NCBI GenBank assembly: GCA_035496935.1
Contig: DATJED010000026.1
Span: forward strand, 1 to 64,000
From: Pseudopedobacter sp035496935
Lineage (GTDB): Bacteria > Bacteroidota > Bacteroidia > Sphingobacteriales > Sphingobacteriaceae
Length of the DNA stretch: 64,000 nt
Direction of reading: 5' to 3'
The notes beneath the pieces are model-generated. The model had not been told where the DNA came from. It ran no database searches and worked only from the letters and a program-made list of their open reading frames with translations. Shown here piece after piece: positions 44,828 to 52,571 of the stretch (position 1 is its first letter; each line of letters opens with the position of its first letter). The position numbers were made by a program, and so were the translations under genes.

Positions 44828-47800
44828 TTATCTGCTCACGCCAAATTTGGCTTCGTAGTTTTTCATTTTGCTTTCTAGTTCTTTATTTAAAGCAACTTCT
44901 CCGTATTGTTTGGTCATTTCAACAAACTGAGAAAGTACAAATAAATTCAGCTGAATATCTCTGCTACCTAAGTTTTCTTTTCCTTGAATAATGCTATAAT
45001 GATAATCCAGTTCTTGGGTAACTAAATTTTCGGTTTGCTTTAACAGCGCTGTGGCATCGGCTTTCATACCCAACTCGTACATTAAACTTACAAGTTCGTA
45101 TTTGCTTAACGCAAAATTACTGTCGTAAGTAGTATTAATAGGCAACACTTTTAAACACTGCTTAACCACGTTTCTAGCGCTATCGGTTTTTCCTTCAAAA
45201 ATTAGGTTTTTGGCCAACTCTGTAAATTTATTTACCGAAAGGAACACCATTTTTTGAGATTCAGGATCTAAATATGGTGATGATTTTATAGTGCCCCAAT
45301 CAAACTTGGTCATCAAGTTGGTGTACATTTCTTTGGTGTTTACCACTTCGGTTTCGCCAAGCGGACTGTTAGAAGGTATTTTTCCTTTTGTCTTTGGCTC
45401 TAATCTTAGGGCAAAACCTTCATTAAACAAATAGTTATCTAAACCTAGAAAGTTACTGCTAGGTACGGTAAAGGCAAAATAAATTGGACGTTGCCATTTG
45501 TTATGAGCTAAAATATCCAAAATAGCCAATTGACCTTTAGTTAAATAATTACCTGGGAACGTCCATTCCATCACCGGAACAATTTTACCGGCTTCATCAG
45601 CATCAACGGTTTTGGTTTTTAACACGTTGGCCGGATCGATGGTTAACTTAAAGTTTTTTGTTGGCAAAAAGTTCTCTTTTCTTCCGCTCTGGTAATCCAC
45701 CTTTGCTTCCGGATTATCCGAAGTCACAAACTCGAAAACGTCTTTAAGCTCCTGTGCGCCTTCCAAATTAAAGTTTTGATAAAACAAAACGTCTCTGGTG
45801 CCAGTTTTATACATTTCTGGCTTCATTGTAATTGGCAACGGCGCTGATTGATTGAACGGTCTTCTTAACTGGTCAATATACCAATCGGTATCAAATAAGC
45901 TAAGATTAACAATTCTGATATCCGGTCTGCAGTTTTCTACTTCTTGCACATACCAAAGTGGATAAGTATCGTTATCTCCATAGGTAAACAATATTGCATT
46001 GGGTGCACAACTTTCTAAATAATTACGGGCAAAATCCCTTGCGGTTGATTTTGTTGATCGGTCATGGTCATCCCACTCCTGACTTGCCATTAATACCGGA
46101 GCAGCCAATAACCCTATCGAGGTAGCAATAATAGCTGCAGATTTTGGCGTAACTACTTTCCGTACCCATTGCGATATGGCGAAAACGCCTAATCCAATCC
46201 AAATTGCGAAAGCGTAAAAAGATCCGACATAAGCGTAATCCCGTTCCCTAGGCTGACTAGGTGTTTGGTTTAGATAGATTACGATTGCTAATCCTGTAAA
46301 GAAAAATAGCAAGGCTACAATTCCCGCGTCTTTTTGGCTGTATTTAAAGTGCCAAAATGCGCCTAATAATCCTAAAATGAGTGGCAAGAAAAAAAGCTGG
46401 TTATTAGCCTTGTTTTTAGTAATGCTATCTGGCAAATGCGATTGATCTCCTAATCGCATTGCATCTAAAAATTTAATGCCACTAATCCAGTTTCCGCTGG
46501 AATAATCGCCAATGCCTTGACTATCATTTTGGCGACCTGCGAAATTCCACAAGAAATATCGCATATACATATATCCAATTTGGTAAGTTCCGAAAAAACC
46601 TATGTTGGTTGTAAAAGTTGGGCTTTCCTGCGGACCTAAGTCCATCCAGTCTCTGTAAACTGCAGGATGGTTACCATCATCGCTATACATACGAGGAAAT
46701 AAAGTGTTCCTATCATATTCATATGCTTGCTTTTGCCCAGCAATCTCATACTTTTTTTCTCCCTTTACATATATATTTCCGTTTTGTTTAGTTTCAATTG
46801 GTTTTGAGTCAAAATATTGTCCATAAAGCAAAGGCCTATCTCCATATTGCTCTCTATTTAAGTAACTTAAAAACGAAAAAGCATCATGCGGGTTACTGTT
46901 GTTTAAAGTAGGATTAGCTTTTGCCCGTATTACAATCATCGCAAAAGAGCTATAGCCGAATAAGATGAAGATAAACGATAGCATGGCTAAATTTAGTACC
47001 GGCTTTTTCTTTTTGATAGAATACAGCGTTAGCCAAATAGTTGCGCCAATTAATAACAGTGTAAAAAATATAACGCCGGAACCAAAACCAAAACCTAAAG
47101 TGTTTACAAAGAACAAGTCAAAGTTTGCTCCTATTTTAATCATGTACTGTATAATGCCGTACTGTATAAAACCTAATATTAAAACGCCAACAAACATTGC
47201 TACAAACACGCCTTTTGTGGTTGCAACCTTGTTCTTTTTGAAATAATAAACTAAAGCCATTGCCGGGATTACAAGTAAATTTAAAAGGTGTACCCCGATA
47301 GATAAGCCCATTACATAGGCTATAAAAATAAGCCACTTATCTGCGTAAGGTTCGTCTGCATGTGCATCCCATTTTAAAATTGCCCAAAAAACAATAGCTG
47401 TAGAAAGCGAAGACATTGCATAAACTTCGGCCTCAACCGCAGAAAACCAAAAAGAATCAGAAAATGCGTAAGCCAAAGCACCAACTAATCCAGCGCCCAT
47501 AACACCTATAATAGTAGTGGTGTTTAATTGCGCGTTTGTAGCCAAGCTAACTTTTTTACCTAAAGCGGTAATTGTCCAAAACAAAAACATGATAGTTGCC
47601 GCACTTGATAAAGCCGAACTTACGTTTACAGCATAAGCTATGTTTTCTGGCTTGCTTGCAAACAAACTGAAAATTTTACCAATCATTAAAAACAATGGCG
47701 CACCTGGTTGGTGTACAATCTGAAGCTTAAAAGCGGCAGAAATAAACTCGCCACAATCCCAATAACTTGCAGTGGGTTCAAGCGTTAAAATATATGCCGT

Positions 47801-47857
47801 TGCTGCAATTAGAAAGGTAAGCCAACCAAAAAGGTTGTTGATTTTTGAATAGGTCAT
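44828..47857 (-). CDS. DUF2723 (TMEM260-like) membrane glycosyltransferase-type protein
   Basis: 1009 residues. The N-terminus FLIAATAYILTLEPTASYWD continues with CGEFISAAFKLQIVHQPGAP, the DUF2723 signature. The acidic residues early in the first loop (DCGEF) match the catalytic site of GT-C glycosyltransferases. Twelve or so membrane helices reach residue ~600, and a soluble, partly TPR-like periplasmic domain makes up the rest. The vertebrate homologue TMEM260 is a protein O-mannosyltransferase. A role in extracytoplasmic protein glycosylation in Bacteroidota is plausible but not shown here. Single gene. Confidence 0.85.
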   Translation of the reverse strand: MTYSKINNLFGWLTFLIAATAYILTLEPTASYWDCGEFISAAFKLQIVHQPGAPLFLMIGKIFSLFASKPENIAYAVNVSSALSSAATIMFLFWTITALGKKVSLATNAQLNTTTIIGVMGAGLVGALAYAFSDSFWFSAVEAEVYAMSSLSTAIVFWAILKWDAHADEPYADKWLIFIAYVMGLSIGVHLLNLLVIPAMALVYYFKKNKVATTKGVFVAMFVGVLILGFIQYGIIQYMIKIGANFDLFFVNTLGFGFGSGVIFFTLLLIGATIWLTLYSIKKKKPVLNLAMLSFIFILFGYSSFAMIVIRAKANPTLNNSNPHDAFSFLSYLNREQYGDRPLLYGQYFDSKPIETKQNGNIYVKGEKKYEIAGQKQAYEYDRNTLFPRMYSDDGNHPAVYRDWMDLGPQESPTFTTNIGFFGTYQIGYMYMRYFLWNFAGRQNDSQGIGDYSSGNWISGIKFLDAMRLGDQSHLPDSITKNKANNQLFFLPLILGLLGAFWHFKYSQKDAGIVALLFFFTGLAIVIYLNQTPSQPRERDYAYVGSFYAFAIWIGLGVFAISQWVRKVVTPKSAAIIATSIGLLAAPVLMASQEWDDHDRSTKSTARDFARNYLESCAPNAILFTYGDNDTYPLWYVQEVENCRPDIRIVNLSLFDTDWYIDQLRRPFNQSAPLPITMKPEMYKTGTRDVLFYQNFNLEGAQELKDVFEFVTSDNPEAKVDYQSGRKENFLPTKNFKLTIDPANVLKTKTVDADEAGKIVPVMEWTFPGNYLTKGQLAILDILAHNKWQRPIYFAFTVPSSNFLGLDNYLFNEGFALRLEPKTKGKIPSNSPLGETEVVNTKEMYTNLMTKFDWGTIKSSPYLDPESQKMVFLSVNKFTELAKNLIFEGKTDSARNVVKQCLKVLPINTTYDSNFALSKYELVSLMYELGMKADATALLKQTENLVTQELDYHYSIIQGKENLGSRDIQLNLFVLSQFVEMTKQYGEVALNKELESKMKNYEAKFGVSR

Positions 47858-47998
47858 TTTTTGATTTTACTTTTAACCGCCGAAAATAATGAATAGAATT
47901 TAATTAACGAGCAATTTAACATTAATTAACCGGGCTCGAAATTAAATTATCCTGAAAACGAAAGCTTTACAAAACCGCCTGATTTATTTTGAAAAATA

Positions 47999-48030
47999 TT
48001 TGCATCCTGTGCTTTATGCTCCTATATTTG
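47999..48030 (+). promoter_or_regulatory. Consensus promoter of tRNA-Gln
   Basis: TTTG (47999-48002), 20 bases, TATATTTG (48023-48030), ending 39 bases before the tRNA. Confidence 0.8.
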
Positions 48031-48069
48031 CGTTCCATTTCAGGAAAACGTTTTCTTGGATACAAGGAT

Positions 48070-48140
48070 TGCCCGATAGTATAAAGGTAGTACAACGGTT
48101 TTTGGTACCGTTTGTCTAGGTTCGAATCCTGGTCGGGCAA
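48070..48140 (+). tRNA. tRNA-Gln (anticodon TTG)
   Basis: 71 bases. Acceptor TGCCCGA / TCGGGCA, anticodon stem ACGGT / ACCGT around loop TTTTGGT (anticodon TTG), T arm with GGTTCGAATCC. The CCA end is not encoded. Confidence 0.96.
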
Positions 48141-48145
48141 CAATT

Positions 48146-48188
48146 AAAATTCGGAAATTGAACAAATTAATTTCCGAATTTTTTATTT
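48146..48188 (+). terminator. Hairpin between tRNA-Gln and prs
   Basis: AAAATTCGGAAATT and AATTTCCGAATTTT pair, followed by TTATTTTA. It ends only 18 bases before the prs ATG, so it may be a leaky terminator or a processing site through which prs is read from the tRNA promoter. Confidence 0.7.
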
Positions 48189-48206
48189 TAAATCCCTCGA
48201 AAGCTC

Positions 48207-49151
48207 ATGCCTTCCACATTTAACAACATCAAACTTTTCTCTGGTACAGGATCAAAAGCGCTGTCTGAAAAAATTGCGAAGTGTTACGGAAAAGAATTAG
48301 GAAAAGTAATTTTATCACGTTTTTCTGATGGCGAGTTTCAGCCACATTATGATGAATCTATCCGCGGTTGCGATGTTTTTCTGATTCAGTCAACCTGCCA
48401 GCCAAACGATAATTTATTTGAGTTATTAATGATGATTGATGCCGCTAAAAGAGCATCAGCACATTATATTACTGCTGTTATCCCTTATTTTGGTTTAGCC
48501 AGACAGGACAGAAAAGACAAACCAAGGGTTGCCATCGGCGCTAAGCTAGTTGCTAATTTGTTAACCGCTGCAGGTATTCATCGTATTATGACCATGGATT
48601 TACATGCTGCTCAAATTCAAGGTTTTTTCGATATTCCGGTTGATCATTTAGATGCATCTGTAATATTTGTACCTTATATTAAAAGCTTAGGTTTAGAAAA
48701 CTTAACCATCGCATCACCAGATATGGGTGGCAGTTACAGAGCTAGATCTTTTGCGAAGTTCTTTAATGCCGAAGTAGTAATCTGCGATAAGCGAAGAAAA
48801 AGAGCCAATGAAATAGAATCAATGTCTATCATTGGAGATGTTACAGACCAGGATATTGTTTTGATAGATGATATTATAGACACTGGAGGTACATTGGCAA
48901 AAGCTGCTAGCTTAATTATGGAAAAAGGTGCCAAAAGTGTGCGAGCTTTGTGTACTCATGCTGTTTTATCAGGAAATGCTTATGCAACTCTAGAAAAATC
49001 TCAATTAACAGAGTTAATTGTAACTGATACCATTCCGTTAAAGCACAGTAGCCCAAAAATTAAAGTATTATCTACAGCAGACTTTTTTGCAAAGGCAATT
49101 GCCAATGTAAACGAACATGCTTCAATAAGTGAATTATTTAAAATTAATTAA
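48207..49151 (+). CDS. prs: Ribose-phosphate pyrophosphokinase
   Basis: 314 residues, class I PRPP synthase. It makes PRPP from ribose 5-phosphate and ATP for nucleotide and amino-acid synthesis. Motifs: KLFSGTGSKALSEKIAKCYG, ATP loop YFGLARQDRKDKPRVAIGAK, catalytic region DLHAAQIQGFFDIPVDHL, PRPP loop VLIDDIIDTGGTLAKAASL (read here as IVLIDDIIDTGG). It is followed after 11 bases by rplY. Confidence 0.96.
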   Translation: MPSTFNNIKLFSGTGSKALSEKIAKCYGKELGKVILSRFSDGEFQPHYDESIRGCDVFLIQSTCQPNDNLFELLMMIDAAKRASAHYITAVIPYFGLARQDRKDKPRVAIGAKLVANLLTAAGIHRIMTMDLHAAQIQGFFDIPVDHLDASVIFVPYIKSLGLENLTIASPDMGGSYRARSFAKFFNAEVVICDKRRKRANEIESMSIIGDVTDQDIVLIDDIIDTGGTLAKAASLIMEKGAKSVRALCTHAVLSGNAYATLEKSQLTELIVTDTIPLKHSSPKIKVLSTADFFAKAIANVNEHASISELFKIN

Positions 49152-49162
49152 TATAAACAAAC

Positions 49163-49750
49163 ATGAAATCAATCGCAATTAGCGGTTCTCCAAGAGAGAA
49201 CGTAGGGAAACGCGACGCAAAAGAGCTGCGTTACGAAGGTAAAGTGCCTGCTGTATTATACGGCGGAAAAGAACAAATTCACTTTGCTATTGATGCGCCG
49301 GCATTAAGAGATTTAGTTTACACTCCAGAAGTAAACTTTGCTGAATTAACTATTGGCGACAAAAAATTCAATGCGGTTTTGCAAGATATCCAGTTCCACC
49401 CGTTAACTGAGAAAATTTTACACATCGATTTTCTTCAATTATTTGATGACAAAAAAGTAACTATCGAAATTCCTGTAAAATTAACCGGAACTTCTCCAGG
49501 TGTTAAAATGGGAGGTAAATTAATTCAAAAATTACGTAAACTAAAAGTTAACGCTTTGCCAAAAAACATGCCTCAAGAGGTAGAAGTTTCTATTGAGCCT
49601 TTAGAGGTTGGTAAATCTGTAAGAGTACGTGATTTAAAACCTGCTGATTTTGTAATCACTAACGTTCCAGAAGATACTATTGTTTCTGTAATTATGTCTA
49701 GAGCATTAAAACAAGCGGAACAACAAGCAGCAACTCAAGGAAAGAAATAA
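49163..49750 (+). CDS. rplY: 50S ribosomal protein L25 (Ctc form)
   Basis: 195 residues, the longer general-stress (Ctc) type. The N-terminal L25 domain (SPRENVGKRDAKELRYEGKV, PAVLYGG) binds 5S rRNA; the C-terminal beta domain (about 95-185, KVTIEIPVKLTGTSPGVKMG) is typical of Ctc. A Gln/Ala tail ends the protein. It shares a transcript with prs, a common pair in bacteria, closed by a terminator. Confidence 0.95.
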   Translation: MKSIAISGSPRENVGKRDAKELRYEGKVPAVLYGGKEQIHFAIDAPALRDLVYTPEVNFAELTIGDKKFNAVLQDIQFHPLTEKILHIDFLQLFDDKKVTIEIPVKLTGTSPGVKMGGKLIQKLRKLKVNALPKNMPQEVEVSIEPLEVGKSVRVRDLKPADFVITNVPEDTIVSVIMSRALKQAEQQAATQGKK

Positions 49751-49770
49751 GCTTTTATTTAGCTTTGATA

Positions 49771-49805
49771 AAACCCTCGTTAACCAGATTAGCGAGGGTT
49801 TTTAC
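49771..49805 (+). terminator. Terminator of prs-rplY
   Basis: AAACCCTCG / CGAGGGTTTTT stem with an inner TTAA/TTAG extension and a T tract. Confidence 0.85.
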
Positions 49806-49882
49806 TTTATACCAACTTCTGAACTTTAGGAATAAAAATAGCATCATGGGAACCCATAATGCTATCTAATTTAATTTTACTT

Positions 49883-49916
49883 GTAAAATATAAAGCAACC
49901 TTAGCTTTATATTTAC
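49883..49916 (-). terminator. Hairpin downstream of recA
   Basis: AAATATAAAGC / GCTTTATATTT, an 11-bp AT-rich stem with a 7-base loop, 24 bases past the recA stop. The T tract is weak. Confidence 0.55.
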
Positions 49917-49939
49917 AGGATTTTACTCCTAGTACTAAT

Positions 49940-50956
49940 CTATTCAGGTTCTACCATTAAAGTTACGCCCGAAACCGCGTCCTTAATTTTAGCTTCCAGC
50001 TCATCAGAAAGTTCTGGGTTATCCAACAACAATTGCTTAACTCCGTCTCTTCCTTGTCCCAATTTGGTATCTCCATAGCTAAACCACGAACCTGCTTTTT
50101 TTACAATTCCGTACTCTACACCTAAATCAATAATTTCCCCTACTTTAGAAATCCCTTGTCCAAACATTACATCAAACTCTGCAATTCTGAAAGGCGGAGC
50201 AACTTTGTTTTTCACGATTTTTACTTTAACGCGATTTCCAGCAACTTCGTCACTATCCTTAATTTGCGCAATACGGCGGATATCCAAACGAACAGAGGCG
50301 TAAAATTTAAGTGCATTACCTCCAGTGGTAGTTTCCGGATTGCCAAACATTACCCCAATTTTATCTCTTAACTGGTTAATAAAAATGCAACAACAATTGG
50401 TTTTGCTGATCGTCCCAGTCAATTTACGTAAAGCTTGAGACATTAAACGGGCGTGTAAACCCATTTTAGAATCGCCCATTTCGCCTTCGATCTCACTTTT
50501 TGGAACCAATGCCGCAACAGAGTCAATTACAATTACATCAATTGCTCCAGAACGAATCAAGTTATCAGCAATCTCTAAAGCCTGCTCTCCGTTATCCGGT
50601 TGCGATATCAATAAATTTTCAATATCAACACCCAATTTTTTAGCGTAAAATTGGTCGAAAGCGTGTTCCGCATCAATAAACGCGGCAATTCCACCTTTTT
50701 TCTGTGCCTCAGCAATAATATGGGTAGCCAAAGTAGTTTTACCAGAAGATTCTGGACCGTAAATTTCTATCACCCTACCTTTTGGTACTCCACCAACACC
50801 TAAAGCTATATCCAAACCTAAAGAACCTGTAGAAATAACCTCCATAGCTTCAACCGGAGCATCTCCAAGTTTCATGACAGAGCCTTTTCCGTAAGATTTC
50901 TCTAATTTATCTAAAGTTAATTGTAAGGCTTTTAATTTTTCGTTGCTTGCGCTCAT
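49940..50956 (-). CDS. recA: Recombinase RecA
   Basis: 338 residues. Walker A YGPESSGKTTLATHIIAEA, Walker B VIVIDSVAALVPKSEIEGEM, L2 loop FINQLRDKIGVMFGNPETTT with GGNALKFYASVRLDIRR after it. It drives homologous recombination and the SOS response. The acidic C-terminal tail is short. I see no obvious LexA-type palindrome upstream, so any SOS control is not visible. Confidence 0.97.
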   Translation of the reverse strand: MSASNEKLKALQLTLDKLEKSYGKGSVMKLGDAPVEAMEVISTGSLGLDIALGVGGVPKGRVIEIYGPESSGKTTLATHIIAEAQKKGGIAAFIDAEHAFDQFYAKKLGVDIENLLISQPDNGEQALEIADNLIRSGAIDVIVIDSVAALVPKSEIEGEMGDSKMGLHARLMSQALRKLTGTISKTNCCCIFINQLRDKIGVMFGNPETTTGGNALKFYASVRLDIRRIAQIKDSDEVAGNRVKVKIVKNKVAPPFRIAEFDVMFGQGISKVGEIIDLGVEYGIVKKAGSWFSYGDTKLGQGRDGVKQLLLDNPELSDELEAKIKDAVSGVTLMVEPE

Positions 50957-51091
50957 TATATAATATTTTTAGTATTTTATCGGTTCAAATTTTTACCAAT
51001 ACAAAAATGCTAATTTTTTTGGCAAATAAAAATTTAATATCATAAACTTAATTAAGTTGAGTGGCTTTTCAAATTAATGTGGACAAAATGA

Positions 51092-51844
51092 TTAACCTAT
51101 CGCCCGCTTTTTAAGCTCTTTGGCAATTTTATCTTTCTTTAATTTCTGTAACTTTTGTTTTGCCTTCTTCATTTCCGCTTCCTCTTTCTTTTTTAAGGCT
51201 GTGGGCGTATTGTGCTGTGCATAATATTTACAGAAATGACTTATCGGGCAAATATCACACTTAGGACTACGGGCCGTACATATATAACGCCCATGTAAAA
51301 TGAGCCAATGATGGGCAATTTGTATTTTATCGTGTGGGAGATATTTCACCAATTGCTTCTCAACAGCTAAAGGTGTTTTTGCTGCGGTTGTTAAACCCAA
51401 ACGGTTCGAAACCCTGAACACATGCGTATCCACCGCCATTGTTGGGGCATTGTAGATTACGGAAGCAATTACGTTTGCCGTTTTACGTCCCACACCTGGC
51501 ATCTTCTGTAAATCGTTTACATCTTCGGGTACTGTTCCGCCAAACTCATTTAACAAAACTTTTGCCATCCCCACCAAATGCTTGGCTTTGTTGTTTGGAT
51601 AACTTACCGAGCGGATGTAAGTAAAAACCTCTTCTGAAGTGGAATTTGCTAAAGATTCTGGCGTAGGGTAACGTTCAAATAATTTTGGTGTAATCTGATT
51701 GATACGCTTATCGGTGCACTGCGCTGAAAGTATTACGGCAATCAGTAATTCAAACGGATTTGAGTAGTTGAGCTCTGTCTCTGCCTCAGGCTGATGTTTT
51801 GAGAAGTAATCTACAAAAGCTTGGTATCGGTCTTTTTTTAGCAT
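51092..51844 (-). CDS. nth: Endonuclease III
   Basis: 250 residues. The helix-hairpin-helix (LQKMPGVGRKTANVIASVIY, with the catalytic Lys in it) and the catalytic Asp (MAVDTHVFRVSNRLGL) are present. The 4Fe-4S ligands are in order C-x6-C-x2-C-x5-C (CTARSPKCDICPISHFC). A lysine-rich C-terminal extension of about 40 residues (KKEEAEMKKAKQKLQKLKKD) goes beyond the usual 210-residue enzyme. It removes oxidised pyrimidines and nicks AP sites. It lies 19 bases behind the small nucleotidyltransferase gene. Confidence 0.95.
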   Translation of the reverse strand: MLKKDRYQAFVDYFSKHQPEAETELNYSNPFELLIAVILSAQCTDKRINQITPKLFERYPTPESLANSTSEEVFTYIRSVSYPNNKAKHLVGMAKVLLNEFGGTVPEDVNDLQKMPGVGRKTANVIASVIYNAPTMAVDTHVFRVSNRLGLTTAAKTPLAVEKQLVKYLPHDKIQIAHHWLILHGRYICTARSPKCDICPISHFCKYYAQHNTPTALKKKEEAEMKKAKQKLQKLKKDKIAKELKKRAIG

Positions 51845-51863
51845 GAATGAATTAGAAAAATGA

Positions 51864-52340
51864 TTATTCTTCTCGGAGCTTTTTTATTTTTTCGAGTTCT
51901 ATTAAATCAATCTGGTCCTTTAAGCGATTTGCGGCCTTTTTTGATTCTATCAATTGGTTTATATGTAAAAATGGCACCTGTACATCAAAGATATCAGCTA
52001 TAGAAGCTATTTGGTAAGCATCGTTAAAACTATATTTTTCTAAACCTTTTACAGATGTCATTATATCCAATCTAATCCCATTATCCAAATAAAAATCTGT
52101 CCATCCGGGAATAAATTGGATAGTTAGAAGTGCTTTTAAATCGCCCATGCCAATTTCCTTAAAGACATTATAAAGATTTTCTCTGTTTTCAGATGTATCG
52201 TCTATCCAGATATCAATATCAGCAGTTGTTCGGTAATAACCATGAAGATTAGTAGCAACCCCACCAATCATTATAAATTTGAGATTATACTTGCCTGAAG
52301 CTCTCCATAAATTGACAAAGGTTTCATCAAAAATATCCAT
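51864..52340 (-). CDS. Small nucleotidyltransferase-fold protein (AbiEii/DUF6036-like)
   Basis: 158 residues. The nucleotidyltransferase core is at the N-terminus: FIMIGGVATNLHGYYRTTAD and DIDIWIDD, with Gly26-Gly27 and the metal-binding pair Asp41-x-Asp43; a third acidic residue may be in IRLDIMTSVKG. Such minimal enzymes often act as toxins or antitoxins that modify tRNA or a partner protein. The ATG shares a base with the stop of a 65-residue gene, so the two are translated as a pair. They lie between uvrA and nth. Specific target unknown. Confidence 0.75.
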   Translation of the reverse strand: MDIFDETFVNLWRASGKYNLKFIMIGGVATNLHGYYRTTADIDIWIDDTSENRENLYNVFKEIGMGDLKALLTIQFIPGWTDFYLDNGIRLDIMTSVKGLEKYSFNDAYQIASIADIFDVQVPFLHINQLIESKKAANRLKDQIDLIELEKIKKLREE

Positions 52341-52537
52341 CAGTTATTTTCTGATTTTGGAAAAGGTTTATGAGTAACTTTTGCCTGCCTAAGCATTTTG
52401 TCCATTTTCATCAGCGTAGTCATCATCAGAAAACGTTCTGTGTAAGAATGTTTCATTGCATTGCGCAATAAATCCATCTCAGCTTTTTCATAATCCGCAA
52501 CAGGCCCAGAAACAATATTTTTGTTTTTATCTTCCAT
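52340..52537 (-). CDS. Small partner protein of the nucleotidyltransferase
   Basis: 65 residues starting MEDKNKNIVSG. Helical, basic: DYEKAEMDLLRNAMKHSYTE and RFLMMTTLMKMDKMLRQAKV. No family recognised. An in-frame start further upstream would give 72 residues, but the ATG at 52537 is the natural one. Coupled to the nucleotidyltransferase gene by the TGATG junction. It could be the regulatory half of a two-gene stress or defence module, or simply a conserved small protein. Confidence 0.6.
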   Translation of the reverse strand: MEDKNKNIVSGPVADYEKAEMDLLRNAMKHSYTERFLMMTTLMKMDKMLRQAKVTHKPFPKSENN

Positions 52538-52571
52538 CGGTAAACCAAATTTAATCAATTTACATGATAAA

